64,000 nucleotides of DNA. It comes from an uncultured Sphingomonadaceae bacterium (lineage in GTDB: Bacteria; Pseudomonadota; Alphaproteobacteria; Sphingomonadales; Sphingomonadaceae). The first letter of the stretch is position 1. Each line of letters begins with the position of its first letter. The notes under the pieces were generated by a model. The model searched no databases. It saw only the letters and a program-made list of their open reading frames with translations, and had not been told where the DNA came from. Positions 37,105 through 45,364 of this stretch are shown piece by piece. The position numbers and the translations under genes are program-made. The stretch lies in the NCBI GenBank assembly GCA_947496865.1, contig CANMEE010000001.1, positions 1,107,501 through 1,171,500 on the forward strand. Reading direction: 5' to 3'.

Positions 37105-37746
37105 TTAATTAAGCACCTTTCTTAGAATGGTTGAAAATGTGTGTTGAACCAGTTCCGAGGTGAGCTTTCGACTGTTCTTATCCTCCTGCACTATCACTCC
37201 CGGTTCAAATTGAGCTGAGATTGATAGTAAATAGGATGCTGTGGTCCGAAGATCATTCCCGGACCATTTCGATCCAGCAGATCGTAAAGCTTGGACATAG
37301 CGATCAATGGTTTCCGCTTCATACCATTGGAGCAAGCTCTTTAGGCTTTCCTCAAGCGTGGCAGCGTTGCGCAAACCAATGTCGTATATGGACCAGAAGC
37401 CTTCTTTGCGCATGGAGCCGAGGTAGCTCTCGATAAACTCGCCGAGCTTTGCATCTGCCGGTATTGCAGCGATGGTGCGATCAAAAATCTTGAGTCTCAG
37501 CTTCAAGCGCTCTTCAAGCAAAGTGTGAAGGACAGAAGTCTTGCTCGGAAAATAATCGTAAATTGTACTGAGGCCGACACCAGACACTGCCGATATTCGG
37601 CGCATGCTGAACTTTTCGAATCCGTCTTGAGATAGGATTTTCCGTGCACCATCCAATATCTTGGTTTGGCTTTCTTTTCCGCGATTCTGTCGAGGGGTGC
37701 GTCGCAAGGTCGCGGATTTTGGCATTTTTCTGGCATCAATCGACAT
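37105..37746 (-). CDS. TetR family transcriptional regulator
   Basis: A 213-residue regulator with the usual N-terminal helix-turn-helix: ILSQDGFEKFSMRRISAVSGVG then STIYDYFPSKTSVLHTLLEE. The C-terminal half is the ligand-binding/dimer domain. A GGAGGGAG ribosome-binding site precedes the ATG. It is divergent from an acyl-CoA dehydrogenase gene and upstream of the TonB receptor. A perfect 14-bp palindrome in the divergent promoter is its likely operator, so it probably represses both directions until an acyl-CoA or substrate binds. Confidence 0.9.
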   Translation of the reverse strand: MSIDARKMPKSATLRRTPRQNRGKESQTKILDGARKILSQDGFEKFSMRRISAVSGVGLSTIYDYFPSKTSVLHTLLEERLKLRLKIFDRTIAAIPADAKLGEFIESYLGSMRKEGFWSIYDIGLRNAATLEESLKSLLQWYEAETIDRYVQALRSAGSKWSGNDLRTTASYLLSISAQFEPGVIVQEDKNSRKLTSELVQHTFSTILRKVLN

Positions 37747-37803
37747 GCAACTCCCTCCCTCTTAACAACAACTTGACTTCTCAAATCTCGTACGCCTAAA
37801 ACA

Positions 37804-37817
37804 CGAACAGCTGTTCG
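37804..37817. promoter_or_regulatory. probable TetR operator
   Basis: CGAACAGCTGTTCG, a perfect 14-bp palindrome in the 148-base gap between tetR and the first acyl-CoA dehydrogenase gene. Its place and symmetry fit a dimeric TetR site controlling both promoters. Confidence 0.65.
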
Positions 37818-37894
37818 CTTTTGACGATATGAAATAAAATTACAGATTTGTAAAGTTGAAAATCCAGCATGCAGAGCAAGGGAAACATAGCCAC

Positions 37895-39001
37895 ATGAGC
37901 CAGATATCTGACGAAGATCGTCAAGCATTAAGAGACGGATTTTCTCGGTACCTTGAAGCCGAAGCTGATCAAGAAAAACTGCGTGCCGGTATCGCCAGTG
38001 ATCGAGGATATGATAATTCTATCTGGCAACAGATGGCCGAGATGGGATTGCTCGGTATTGCTATCTCGGAAGATTTCGACGGCGTTGGCGGCGGCGCAAC
38101 AGATGTTGCGCTGGTGATGGAAGAAGTCGGCCGAAAGCTGGTACCCGTTCCGTTTGCTTCTACATGTGTTGTTGCCGCGGAAATGATCGCACGCTTTGTA
38201 CCGGACCCTATCAAACAAGACTTGCTACAGAAAATTGCGGCGGGTCAACTTACTGTCTCCATAGGCGGAACCGGCGATTTTGTATCACTGTCCGATGATG
38301 GTCATAGCCTGTCCGCAGAACTCTCTGGGGACAGTTGGGTTATGAATGGCCAAGTCTCGTTTGTGTCTCACGCTGGCGTTGCAGATTATCATTTACTTGG
38401 TTTGAAAGAAGACGGCGTTGATTCCGCTTACCTTGTGACAGCATCGGATGCTGTTTCTGCGGAACGCTTGTCCACCAACGATCCCGCGCAACGTTTATTC
38501 ACGCTCAATTTCTCTGATGCAGAGGCGATTAAATTGGAAGACATGGATGCAGAGGGCATCAATCAGGTGCGTATGCGTGGTGTGGCTGCCGTCGCTGCCG
38601 AGCAGGCTGGAGCGACACGCGCTATTTTTGATATAACGATGGAATATCTGCGTACCCGCTATCAGTTCGGTCGTCCTATTGGTTCCTTTCAGGCGATAAA
38701 ACATATGGCAGCAGACCTTCTGGTTGAAGTCGAGTCCGGGACCTCTGCGGCCCTTGCTGCGGCGAAAGCGCTAGATTCTGGCTCGTCGAGCGCAGAAAAA
38801 TTTGTCTCGCTGGCCGCCTTTACCTGCAAAGATGCATTCAGAACCGTCTCAGCGCAAGCGATCCAAATGCACGGCGGCATCGCCTATACCGAAGAACATA
38901 TCGCGCATCTCTATTGGCGGCGTGCCCGAGCAGGACTGTCCCTCTTTGGCAGTTCGGACGAGCATCGCGAGCATTACCTGAAAAGCCGGGAGGCAGCATA
39001 A
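37895..39001 (+). CDS. acyl-CoA dehydrogenase (short form)
   Basis: A 368-residue flavoenzyme from the ATG at 37895, preceded by AAGGGA. The N-terminal helical domain has MGLLGIAISEDFDGVGGG. The C-terminal domain reads TRYQFGRPIGSFQAIKHMAADL and later AIQMHGGIAYTEEH, the FAD-binding arginine region of acyl-CoA dehydrogenases. It probably forms a pair with the next gene, as two unequal ACAD subunits often do in steroid or branched-chain side-chain breakdown; that pairing is an inference. Its TAA overlaps the next ATG by one base. Confidence 0.88.
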   Translation: MSQISDEDRQALRDGFSRYLEAEADQEKLRAGIASDRGYDNSIWQQMAEMGLLGIAISEDFDGVGGGATDVALVMEEVGRKLVPVPFASTCVVAAEMIARFVPDPIKQDLLQKIAAGQLTVSIGGTGDFVSLSDDGHSLSAELSGDSWVMNGQVSFVSHAGVADYHLLGLKEDGVDSAYLVTASDAVSAERLSTNDPAQRLFTLNFSDAEAIKLEDMDAEGINQVRMRGVAAVAAEQAGATRAIFDITMEYLRTRYQFGRPIGSFQAIKHMAADLLVEVESGTSAALAAAKALDSGSSSAEKFVSLAAFTCKDAFRTVSAQAIQMHGGIAYTEEHIAHLYWRRARAGLSLFGSSDEHREHYLKSREAA

Positions 39002-40203
39002 TGGCTATATTGGATCGAAGCGCATCCCCCGAAGATATTAACAGTGTCGTCGAGGCTTGGCTGGACCAGCATTGGGATTCCGAAAAACGCTGCGCGAAAG
39101 GCGAGGATAGCTATGATGAAAAGGCATGGCTAACCAAGGTTTTTGAAGCAGGTTTTTGCGTGCCATCCTGGCCAACGGAATATTACGGACTTGGCCTTTC
39201 CCAAAAACAATCCGGTATCATCGAAAAGGCATTTGCAAAGCGTAAAGCCCAAGGCTCCGCCCGTGATCGCTTTCATTTGGGTGCCATTACGGTGTTCAAA
39301 GTCGGCAGCGAGGAATTAAAACGCGCGATGCTGCCGGTCATGCTTACCGGCCCGATATGCTGTCTGCTCTATTCGGAACCTAATGCTGGTTCCGATCTTG
39401 CGGGTGTGAGGACAAAAGCGATCCCTGATGGCGATGATTTTATCATCACAGGTCAGAAAATCTGGACTTCCAATGCTCAGGAAGCCGAATATGGGATGCT
39501 GCTGACACGTACAGATTGGGATGTTCCCAAGCATCGCGGCATTACGTTCTTTCTGTTCCCTATGAAACAGGATGGCGTCGAGGTTAAACCGATTAATCAG
39601 ATTACAGGCGAGTCCGAATTTAACGAGGTCTTCATCACAGAGGCCCGCGTTCCCGCATCGCATATTATCGGTAATCTCAATGAAGGTTGGACTTCGTTCC
39701 AGACCGCTATTGCCTATGAACGGTTGATCATGGGGCAAGGGATTACCGAGCGTCGCGGCAAATCAAAGGCGGATAGCGAACCACAATTGATCACACTGGC
39801 GCGTAAATATGAGAAATATGACGATCCGACTGTTCGCCAAAAAATCGCCCAAGCGTTGGCCTATCGAGAGCTTAACGGCTTGAACATGCAGCGGGCGAAA
39901 CAAGAGATAATGACCAACGGATCGTCCTCTTTAATGTCGCTAGGCAAACTCGCGATGTCACGCGTTCAGCATGGTGAGGCGGCGATAGCAACAGATTTGC
40001 TCGGCAATGCGGCGTTGCTTGATGGCGACGATTATCCGGACGCAGTCAACATCAATTTCGATGCCGCCAAAGCCTATATGAACAGTATCGGCGGCGGCAC
40101 CGACCAGATTCAAAAGAACATCATAGCCGAGCGGGTGCTCAACCTGCCTAAAGAACCGGATCTGGATCGTGACGTCGCTTTCCGGGACGTGAAATCGAGT
40201 TGA
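39001..40203 (+). CDS. acyl-CoA dehydrogenase (second subunit)
   Basis: A 400-residue acyl-CoA dehydrogenase. Motifs include CLLYSEPNAGSDLAGVRTKA (FAD contact), ITGQKIWTSNAQEAEYGMLL and a GGGTDQIQKNIIAERVL C-terminus where the catalytic or FAD-binding residues sit. The start ATG overlaps the previous stop as TAATG, so a coupled pair is likely. Together they would form a heteromeric dehydrogenase, substrate unknown. Confidence 0.92.
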   Translation: MAILDRSASPEDINSVVEAWLDQHWDSEKRCAKGEDSYDEKAWLTKVFEAGFCVPSWPTEYYGLGLSQKQSGIIEKAFAKRKAQGSARDRFHLGAITVFKVGSEELKRAMLPVMLTGPICCLLYSEPNAGSDLAGVRTKAIPDGDDFIITGQKIWTSNAQEAEYGMLLTRTDWDVPKHRGITFFLFPMKQDGVEVKPINQITGESEFNEVFITEARVPASHIIGNLNEGWTSFQTAIAYERLIMGQGITERRGKSKADSEPQLITLARKYEKYDDPTVRQKIAQALAYRELNGLNMQRAKQEIMTNGSSSLMSLGKLAMSRVQHGEAAIATDLLGNAALLDGDDYPDAVNINFDAAKAYMNSIGGGTDQIQKNIIAERVLNLPKEPDLDRDVAFRDVKSS

Positions 40204-40226
40204 TCCAGCCCAAGTAGGAGTCGAAA

Positions 40227-41492
40227 ATGAGCAGAAGAACTAGATCTTTGAGAACAAGAATAGCGGCTATGGCGCTCGTAGCGTTCGCCTCTCTTTCCGG
40301 CTGCACTACCCCTCTCGATGAACCTCCAGTAACAACGATTAGCAAGCCCACTAATATGACGCTGGGTGATAGTTACTTGTCTGACTTCTATCAATTCGGC
40401 GGCGAAATTGCGCAACCGGGCAGACTTCTTCGTCAAGAACCACTGAACAAGCAACAATCTAATCCCGGTGCCGGAGAAAACATCCGCCTATTATATTCGT
40501 CGACAGATGGCTTGGATGGGAAAGAACGCGTTGCTGTTTCAGGTGTGTTGTTTTTGCCTGAAGGCACTGCGCCAGAAGGTGGTTGGCCGCTAATGGCATG
40601 GACGCACGGAACCGTTGGAATAGCTGATATTTGCGCGCCGTCCTGGAACGGACGCCAAGAACAAGATCGAACTCATCTCAAATTCTGGCTTGAAAATGGA
40701 TATGCGGTCGTAGCGTCAGATTATCAGGGTCTGGGAACCCCGGGAACACATCCGTATCTCGCCACACGTCCGGAAGCCTATAGTAATCTTGATATCATCA
40801 AAGCGGTACAATCGGCCGATTTTCCAGTATCGAAAAAGGTCGTCCTGTTTGGACAATCTCAGGGCGCTGGCGCAGCAGTGGCAACAGCCGCCTATGCCGC
40901 CGACTATGCGTCTGGTGTCGAAATAGCAGGGGTCGTAGCGACGGGTGTGCCCTATTTTTCTCCCAAAGCTCTGGTTGCCCTCCAAGAATCTCGACCGCCA
41001 GACCGTGTCGACCCGATGCTCGGATACAACATGCTCGCTCTCTCCTTGGTGCAGCGCATCAATCCCGAGTTCAAACTGACTGACTATGTTTCAGATGATG
41101 TCCTTCCAATTGCTCAATCGGTACAAAATACCTGCCACAAGGATGTCAAAGCCCGCGTCATCAAGGAACAGCTAACCTATAATCGGGTATTCAAAAAACC
41201 GCCTACAGAGCATCTCTTGGCTGCCTTTTCCAAAATGGGTTATCCGACCCTTAATCTGCCCGTTCCAACGTTCATCGGCACAGGTGGAAAGGATAGAGAT
41301 ACCCCGCTGCGGATGCAGGCGGCCTTGGTGAAAGGTGCCTGCAAAGCGGGATCGAACATTGTGTCCAAACTATATCCTGATCTAGACCATCGCGCCGTCG
41401 TTCCTGGTTCTACAGGAGACACACTGCCATTTGTGCAATCGGTTTTCGCTGGAAAAGAACTGGAAGGTAATTGTGGAAATTTGCCCTTTTGA
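40227..41492 (+). CDS. secretory-lipase-type alpha/beta hydrolase, lipoprotein
   Basis: A 421-residue exported esterase/lipase. The leader ends in the lipobox LSGC (Cys at about 27). The nucleophile elbow is FGQSQGAGAA with Ser near residue 211, and Asp/His candidates lie in GTGGKDRD and DLDHRAVV. Its features match the secretory lipase family (LIP), which releases fatty acids or esters outside the cytoplasm. A GGAG site precedes the ATG by about ten bases. It follows the acyl-CoA dehydrogenases and may feed their substrate. Confidence 0.83.
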   Translation: MSRRTRSLRTRIAAMALVAFASLSGCTTPLDEPPVTTISKPTNMTLGDSYLSDFYQFGGEIAQPGRLLRQEPLNKQQSNPGAGENIRLLYSSTDGLDGKERVAVSGVLFLPEGTAPEGGWPLMAWTHGTVGIADICAPSWNGRQEQDRTHLKFWLENGYAVVASDYQGLGTPGTHPYLATRPEAYSNLDIIKAVQSADFPVSKKVVLFGQSQGAGAAVATAAYAADYASGVEIAGVVATGVPYFSPKALVALQESRPPDRVDPMLGYNMLALSLVQRINPEFKLTDYVSDDVLPIAQSVQNTCHKDVKARVIKEQLTYNRVFKKPPTEHLLAAFSKMGYPTLNLPVPTFIGTGGKDRDTPLRMQAALVKGACKAGSNIVSKLYPDLDHRAVVPGSTGDTLPFVQSVFAGKELEGNCGNLPF

Positions 41493-41546
41493 GAGAAAAA
41501 GGGTCAGATAGCTGATTATCAAGTTACTATCGTTAAATCTTGATAT

Positions 41547-41570
41547 TCGCTTTTGCTCCCAGAACGGACA
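41547..41570. repeat. degraded copy of the dispersed palindromic repeat
   Basis: TTCGCTTTTGCTCCCAGAAC then GGACA; it keeps the CGCTTTTGC-CCC and GGACA parts of the repeat seen at 45223 and 54727. It lies just upstream of the amidohydrolase gene. Confidence 0.45.
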
Positions 41571-41595
41571 ATCGAAAAAATTCCAGCCAAAGGGG

Positions 41596-43347
41596 ATGAC
41601 TGTGCCAATCCAAGTACCGAAATTTATGTCCGTTCTTTTGAATAGCATCGCATTGTTATGTTTGGCTGGTTGTGTAGCAAATGAACGAGCGCAACCGAGC
41701 ATTACGGCGCCATCTTTACAGATTGCAGATACGATTTATATCGGCGCAAATATCGTCACGATGGATCCTGACACCGAAGATTCGCAGGGCGTCGCAGTCG
41801 CCGACGGGAAGATTATTGCTGTCGGATCACAGACCGACATCCTTCGCCACAAAGGCGCGACCAGCCAAATTATGGAATTGGGGAAAAACGCTCTGTTACC
41901 CGGCTTTATTGACGCCCATGGGCATTTCACCTTTCAAGCAATGTTGCTTTCAGCGGTTAACTTATCCTCCCCACCCGTTGGCGAGGTTACAAATATTGAA
42001 GGTCTGAAAAACACTCTCAAATCCCATATTGCTGTCAAAAGCATACCTGAAGGCCAGTGGATTATCGGCTATGGCTATGATGAGTCGCTGATATCCGAAG
42101 GGCGACATCCCACCCGCGCTGATCTGGACGATGTTTCAACAGATCATCCGATATATTTGCTCCATGTTTCCGGGCATTTGGGCAGCGGCAACTCGCTAGC
42201 GCTAGAGGCGGGTGGCATTGGGCCAGATAGTCCCGACCCCGAAGGCGGCGTTATCCGGCGGATGGCCGATGGAAAAACGCCAAATGGTGTGCTCGAAGAA
42301 CGCGCGCAATATGCGGTACAAAAGAAGCTACCCACCCCGACCCCGCAACAGGCCTTGGCGGGGCTGGCAGCAGCGCAAAACCTATATGCCAGTTACGGCA
42401 TCACCACGGTGCAGGACGGCGCGGCTTCCCAAGCGACGATTGATCTTGTGCGCGCGGCCAATGCCCAAGGCTTGTTGTCGCTGGATATTGTGAGCTATTT
42501 TCATCTTCAAAAACCGGAACAACAATTGCCACCTGCTGCGGAGTTTGCCCAATATAATGGGCGGTTTAAACTAGGCGGGGTGAAGCTGGTACTGGATGGA
42601 TCACCGCAGGGAAAAACGGCCTTTTTGTCCAAGCCATTTCACGTGGTCCCGGATGGACAGAAGAAAGACTATCAAGGCTACCCCAATTATCCAACGGACA
42701 AGGTCAACGCGATGGTCAGCAAAGTCCTGACCCATGATGTCCCGTTAATAGCGCACGCCAATGGCGATGCGATGGGAGAGATATTGATCGATGCAGTGAA
42801 TGCATCTCATTCCAAGGGCGTCAAAGGCAAAGGCCGGTCGGTCATGATACATGCGCAGACCGTTCGGGAAGACCAATTGGACCGGATGGCGGGGCTCGGC
42901 ATGATTCCATCATTTTTCTCCACCCATGTGTTTTTCTGGGGCGATTATCATCGCGATAGCGTGTTGGGGCCGGTTCGCGGCGCACGGATTAGCCCGGCCA
43001 AATCCGCGCTCGATCGCAACATAATCTTCACCACCCATAATGATGCGCCGATTGTACCACCGGACATGATCCGGCTGTTATGGGCTACGAGCCACCGGGA
43101 AACGCGTTCAGGGAAAATCCTTGGTGCCGAGCAGCGTGTTCCAATTTATGACGCGCTCAAATCGATGACCATCAACGCGGCTTACCAGAATTTCGAAGAG
43201 GGCATAAAAGGCTCTATCGCCGTTGGCAAATATGCGGATTTTGTAATTCTGTCCGAAAATCCACTGAAGCTGCAACCCACAGATCTTCTGCAACTGAAAG
43301 TGATGAAAACGATTTCGCGCGGTAAGACTGTGTTTGGCGCAGATTAG
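41596..43347 (+). CDS. amidohydrolase family lipoprotein (YtcJ-like)
   Basis: A 583-residue metal-dependent hydrolase. The leader ends in a lipobox LAGC (Cys at about 24 from the first ATG; a start at 41626 is also possible). The metal motif DAHGHFTF is at about residue 108, and the C-terminal THNDAPIV and FVILSENPLKL match the amidohydrolase_3/YtcJ family, which cleaves amides or N-formyl-like groups. The position after the lipase places it in the same catabolic cluster. The substrate is unknown. Confidence 0.85.
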   Translation: MTVPIQVPKFMSVLLNSIALLCLAGCVANERAQPSITAPSLQIADTIYIGANIVTMDPDTEDSQGVAVADGKIIAVGSQTDILRHKGATSQIMELGKNALLPGFIDAHGHFTFQAMLLSAVNLSSPPVGEVTNIEGLKNTLKSHIAVKSIPEGQWIIGYGYDESLISEGRHPTRADLDDVSTDHPIYLLHVSGHLGSGNSLALEAGGIGPDSPDPEGGVIRRMADGKTPNGVLEERAQYAVQKKLPTPTPQQALAGLAAAQNLYASYGITTVQDGAASQATIDLVRAANAQGLLSLDIVSYFHLQKPEQQLPPAAEFAQYNGRFKLGGVKLVLDGSPQGKTAFLSKPFHVVPDGQKKDYQGYPNYPTDKVNAMVSKVLTHDVPLIAHANGDAMGEILIDAVNASHSKGVKGKGRSVMIHAQTVREDQLDRMAGLGMIPSFFSTHVFFWGDYHRDSVLGPVRGARISPAKSALDRNIIFTTHNDAPIVPPDMIRLLWATSHRETRSGKILGAEQRVPIYDALKSMTINAAYQNFEEGIKGSIAVGKYADFVILSENPLKLQPTDLLQLKVMKTISRGKTVFGAD

Positions 43348-43447
43348 CTTGTGATCCTGACAACAGCCTCTGTCGGTGCGAAGGGTTGGTCTTCAGCGCT
43401 GCGGTGACTTTATTCCGATTGCGGACTGTCTGATTGTAGCCGCTTTT

Positions 43448-43480
43448 GGGGCGCAATGCGGACCGTCTGCTTTGCGCCCC
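43448..43480. repeat. hairpin repeat GGGGCGCAA...TTGCGCCCC
   Basis: A perfect 9-bp inverted repeat in the 226-base gap between the amidohydrolase and the convergent lipoprotein genes. Around it are further pieces of the GTCCGC/GCGGAC repeat family (CCGCTTTTGGGGCGC, GCGGACCGTCTGC). No gene is visible in this gap. Confidence 0.65.
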
Positions 43481-43573
43481 AGTTCCCGACGTTAACGAGC
43501 TTTGATGAGAGGCGAATAGCAGCCATAAAAATGCTCGATATGCTTGGCTGTCCGTCGTCAGATGATTTTGATT

Positions 43574-44026
43574 TCAGTGCCGATGAGTGGTGAAACCGAT
43601 GTCATCAACTTTCCAACCGTCCTCATAGACCATGCGAATTTTATCATCGGTATCTACAACTTTATTCCAATCGCATGTGCTTTTGCTGTGATAAACTAGT
43701 TCCGCTGTTTTTCCATTGATCGTTTCCGACGCCAATGTCATTGCATTGCATTTTGCCGATGACTGTTGGCGTTCAAAATAGACTTTCATGAAGTCTTCAT
43801 AGGAATTGGATTTCCTTTGCTGCGCCACTTTAATTTGGGTGTCGAGTTTTAGTGTAAACGCCTTGGAATGATAACGTTTTCCATTCTCAACACTAATCCC
43901 TTCGGACACCTGTTGATGATATTCCCGATATGTTTCGTCAGGTGTCATGCTTATTGGTTCTGGCGAATTCCCACATCCAACTAAGGTAAGCGCAATCGCG
44001 CCCAGAATGATAAATTTTTCTGCCAT
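43574..44026 (-). CDS. small hypothetical lipoprotein
   Basis: A 150-residue lipoprotein from the ATG at 44026, with a leader ending LTLVGC (Cys at about 18). The mature part has MTPDETYREYHQQVSEG, a DKIRMVYEDGWKVDD tail and paired Cys (AKCNAM, KSTCDW). The shape resembles small DUF4878/NTF2-like lipoproteins. AGGGAA precedes the start. It is the last gene of a three-gene minus-strand operon; the start lies one base after the previous stop. Confidence 0.75.
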   Translation of the reverse strand: MAEKFIILGAIALTLVGCGNSPEPISMTPDETYREYHQQVSEGISVENGKRYHSKAFTLKLDTQIKVAQQRKSNSYEDFMKVYFERQQSSAKCNAMTLASETINGKTAELVYHSKSTCDWNKVVDTDDKIRMVYEDGWKVDDIGFTTHRH

Positions 44027-44027
44027 A

Positions 44028-44312
44028 TTAGTGTTCCCTATTGTGTACATCACCGCCTCGTTTTCTGAGGCTATCAGCATCGGTATGCTCGGTCGCGATT
44101 TCCCGCACGTTTATGCTGCCAACCTGAAAATTTCCCGGATCACGATATACCGGCGTATCTTTGCTGAAATAATAGCTGGCATCTTGATCAAAATGGGGAT
44201 GGGTAATGAAAACCGCATCTGCAGCAATGCTTGCCGGGTAATCATAACCCAACCAAATTTGGTTGTTATAGGGATAGTGGCCGTAAAAAGCATGGAACTG
44301 TTGCTGTCTCAT
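44028..44312 (-). CDS. short MBL-fold-like protein, probably truncated
   Basis: A 94-residue product with the motif AADAVFITHPHFDQDAS, which resembles the metallo-beta-lactamase HxHxD signature (here H-P-H-F-D), followed by a strand pattern VYRDPGNFQVGSINVREI. An MBL domain needs about 200 residues, so only the first half is present. It starts ATGA-coupled to the DUF3592-like gene and stops one base before the lipoprotein start. It may be a decayed gene kept in the operon, or a short stand-alone protein. Confidence 0.5.
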   Translation of the reverse strand: MRQQQFHAFYGHYPYNNQIWLGYDYPASIAADAVFITHPHFDQDASYYFSKDTPVYRDPGNFQVGSINVREIATEHTDADSLRKRGGDVHNREH

Positions 44313-45160
44313 AACAGACCGCTACCCATCGCATAGCCAATCGCAGTAAATATCCCGCCTGTAAGGAGCATCACAGGGCCAAAACGTGATCCTCGATATT
44401 TGCCCTCCGTTGCACTGATCTGTCCGCTATAAGGATCAAACCGCGCCCGCATGACCTGCCCAATGTCTTCGTGGGAAAAGCTTCCAATGCTAACATCCGC
44501 GCTTTCAGTGCCCTGAAAATCCCCACTCAAGATTCTGAGCACCGGAACGTCGTAGGCTGCACCGTCAGAATCATATGCAATCTCTACATCTGCAAGCTTG
44601 GCCATTACATCCATTGCGTGTGTCTCGCGGCGACGATCCTTGATCATCGTTAGCATCCCGGCCACCATAACTGCTAGGCCGACACCGCCAAAGAAATAGG
44701 CAAACCCTATGTCATTGCTGCCATTCTCGATATTGGGCAGACAGACGAAAGCTATGCCAATAATCCAGAACATGGCAATAATTGCCGGCCATATTTCGCG
44801 ATCGCGTGAGGTTTTGATTTTACCAGTTCGTGAATGGAACTGCGCTGGCCACACGGTGCCAATCGGATAAGCATTGCGTTTATGGACCTGGCTAGACATT
44901 GTTCGAAGTCCCGACTGAACTCCACCGATCAGTTCGAACACCGGCTGGTACTGGCGGGTCTCTTTCCCGGTTTCTTCGTCTACAGAAAGGCGGACGTTAT
45001 AATGTTCCACTACACGTGCGACACCGTTTTTCGCATTACTAAGGAAGCAAAGAAAATGGATCGACATGCCCAACGCTACAAGCAGCAGGATGGCGCCCAC
45101 AACAACAAACCCGCTTTCCACGAGATCAAAAACCATATCGGCAAAATCGAGTAGATCCAT
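44309..45160 (-). CDS. membrane protein, DUF3592-like
   Basis: A 283-residue protein from the ATG at 45160. Helices are predicted at about 14-37, 122-142, 148-168 and 262-280. Two soluble stretches share a pattern: RQYQPVFELIGG with VWPAQFHSRTGKIK, and YDVPVLRILSGDF with RARFDPYSGQIS. This is a duplicated DUF3592-type beta domain between membrane helices. It heads the operon with the short MBL-fold protein and the lipoprotein. Function is unknown. Confidence 0.65.
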   Translation of the reverse strand: MDLLDFADMVFDLVESGFVVVGAILLLVALGMSIHFLCFLSNAKNGVARVVEHYNVRLSVDEETGKETRQYQPVFELIGGVQSGLRTMSSQVHKRNAYPIGTVWPAQFHSRTGKIKTSRDREIWPAIIAMFWIIGIAFVCLPNIENGSNDIGFAYFFGGVGLAVMVAGMLTMIKDRRRETHAMDVMAKLADVEIAYDSDGAAYDVPVLRILSGDFQGTESADVSIGSFSHEDIGQVMRARFDPYSGQISATEGKYRGSRFGPVMLLTGGIFTAIGYAMGSGLL

Positions 45161-45222
45161 TCGCAATGCCTATCAGGTCGATACTAAGATCCATTTAACC
45201 CTAAGACGGCCATAGCATAACT

Positions 45223-45264
45223 CCAATGTCCGCTTTTGCGCCCAAAGCAGACGTCGACAATTGG
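45223..45264. repeat. dispersed palindromic repeat, copy next to GNAT fragment
   Basis: CCAATGTCCGCTTTTGCGCC, then CAAAGCAGACG and a terminal CAATTGG. The core TCCGCTTT/AAAGCAGA hairpin is a variant of the copies at 33931 and 54727. It directly abuts the broken GNAT sequence. Confidence 0.75.
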
Positions 45265-45358
45265 ATCGATATCTCCAAGTGCTCGGGCGAGGATTGATTG
45301 AAATAGTCGATACAAATACCGACTTTCCCAGTTCCATAGGCCTTACAACTAGCTCCAT
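45265..45358 (-). pseudogene. frameshifted N-terminal fragment of a GNAT gene
   Basis: Reading minus from the ATG at 45358, the first residues (ELVVRPMELGKS) match the start of the GNAT gene at 52513 (KLCVRPMGLEEVS). A single missing base then shifts the frame; in the next frame the match resumes as CIDYFNQSSPEHLEI against RIDYFHNASPEFLEI. Similarity stops at the palindromic repeat. It is a decayed, truncated paralogue. Confidence 0.75.
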
Positions 45359-45364
45359 AGTCAA

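Noticed and set aside
43348..43573. Possible small RNA gene in the amidohydrolase-lipoprotein gap
   Set aside because: The strong hairpin there belongs to the repeat family, and no promoter-terminator pair could be defined.
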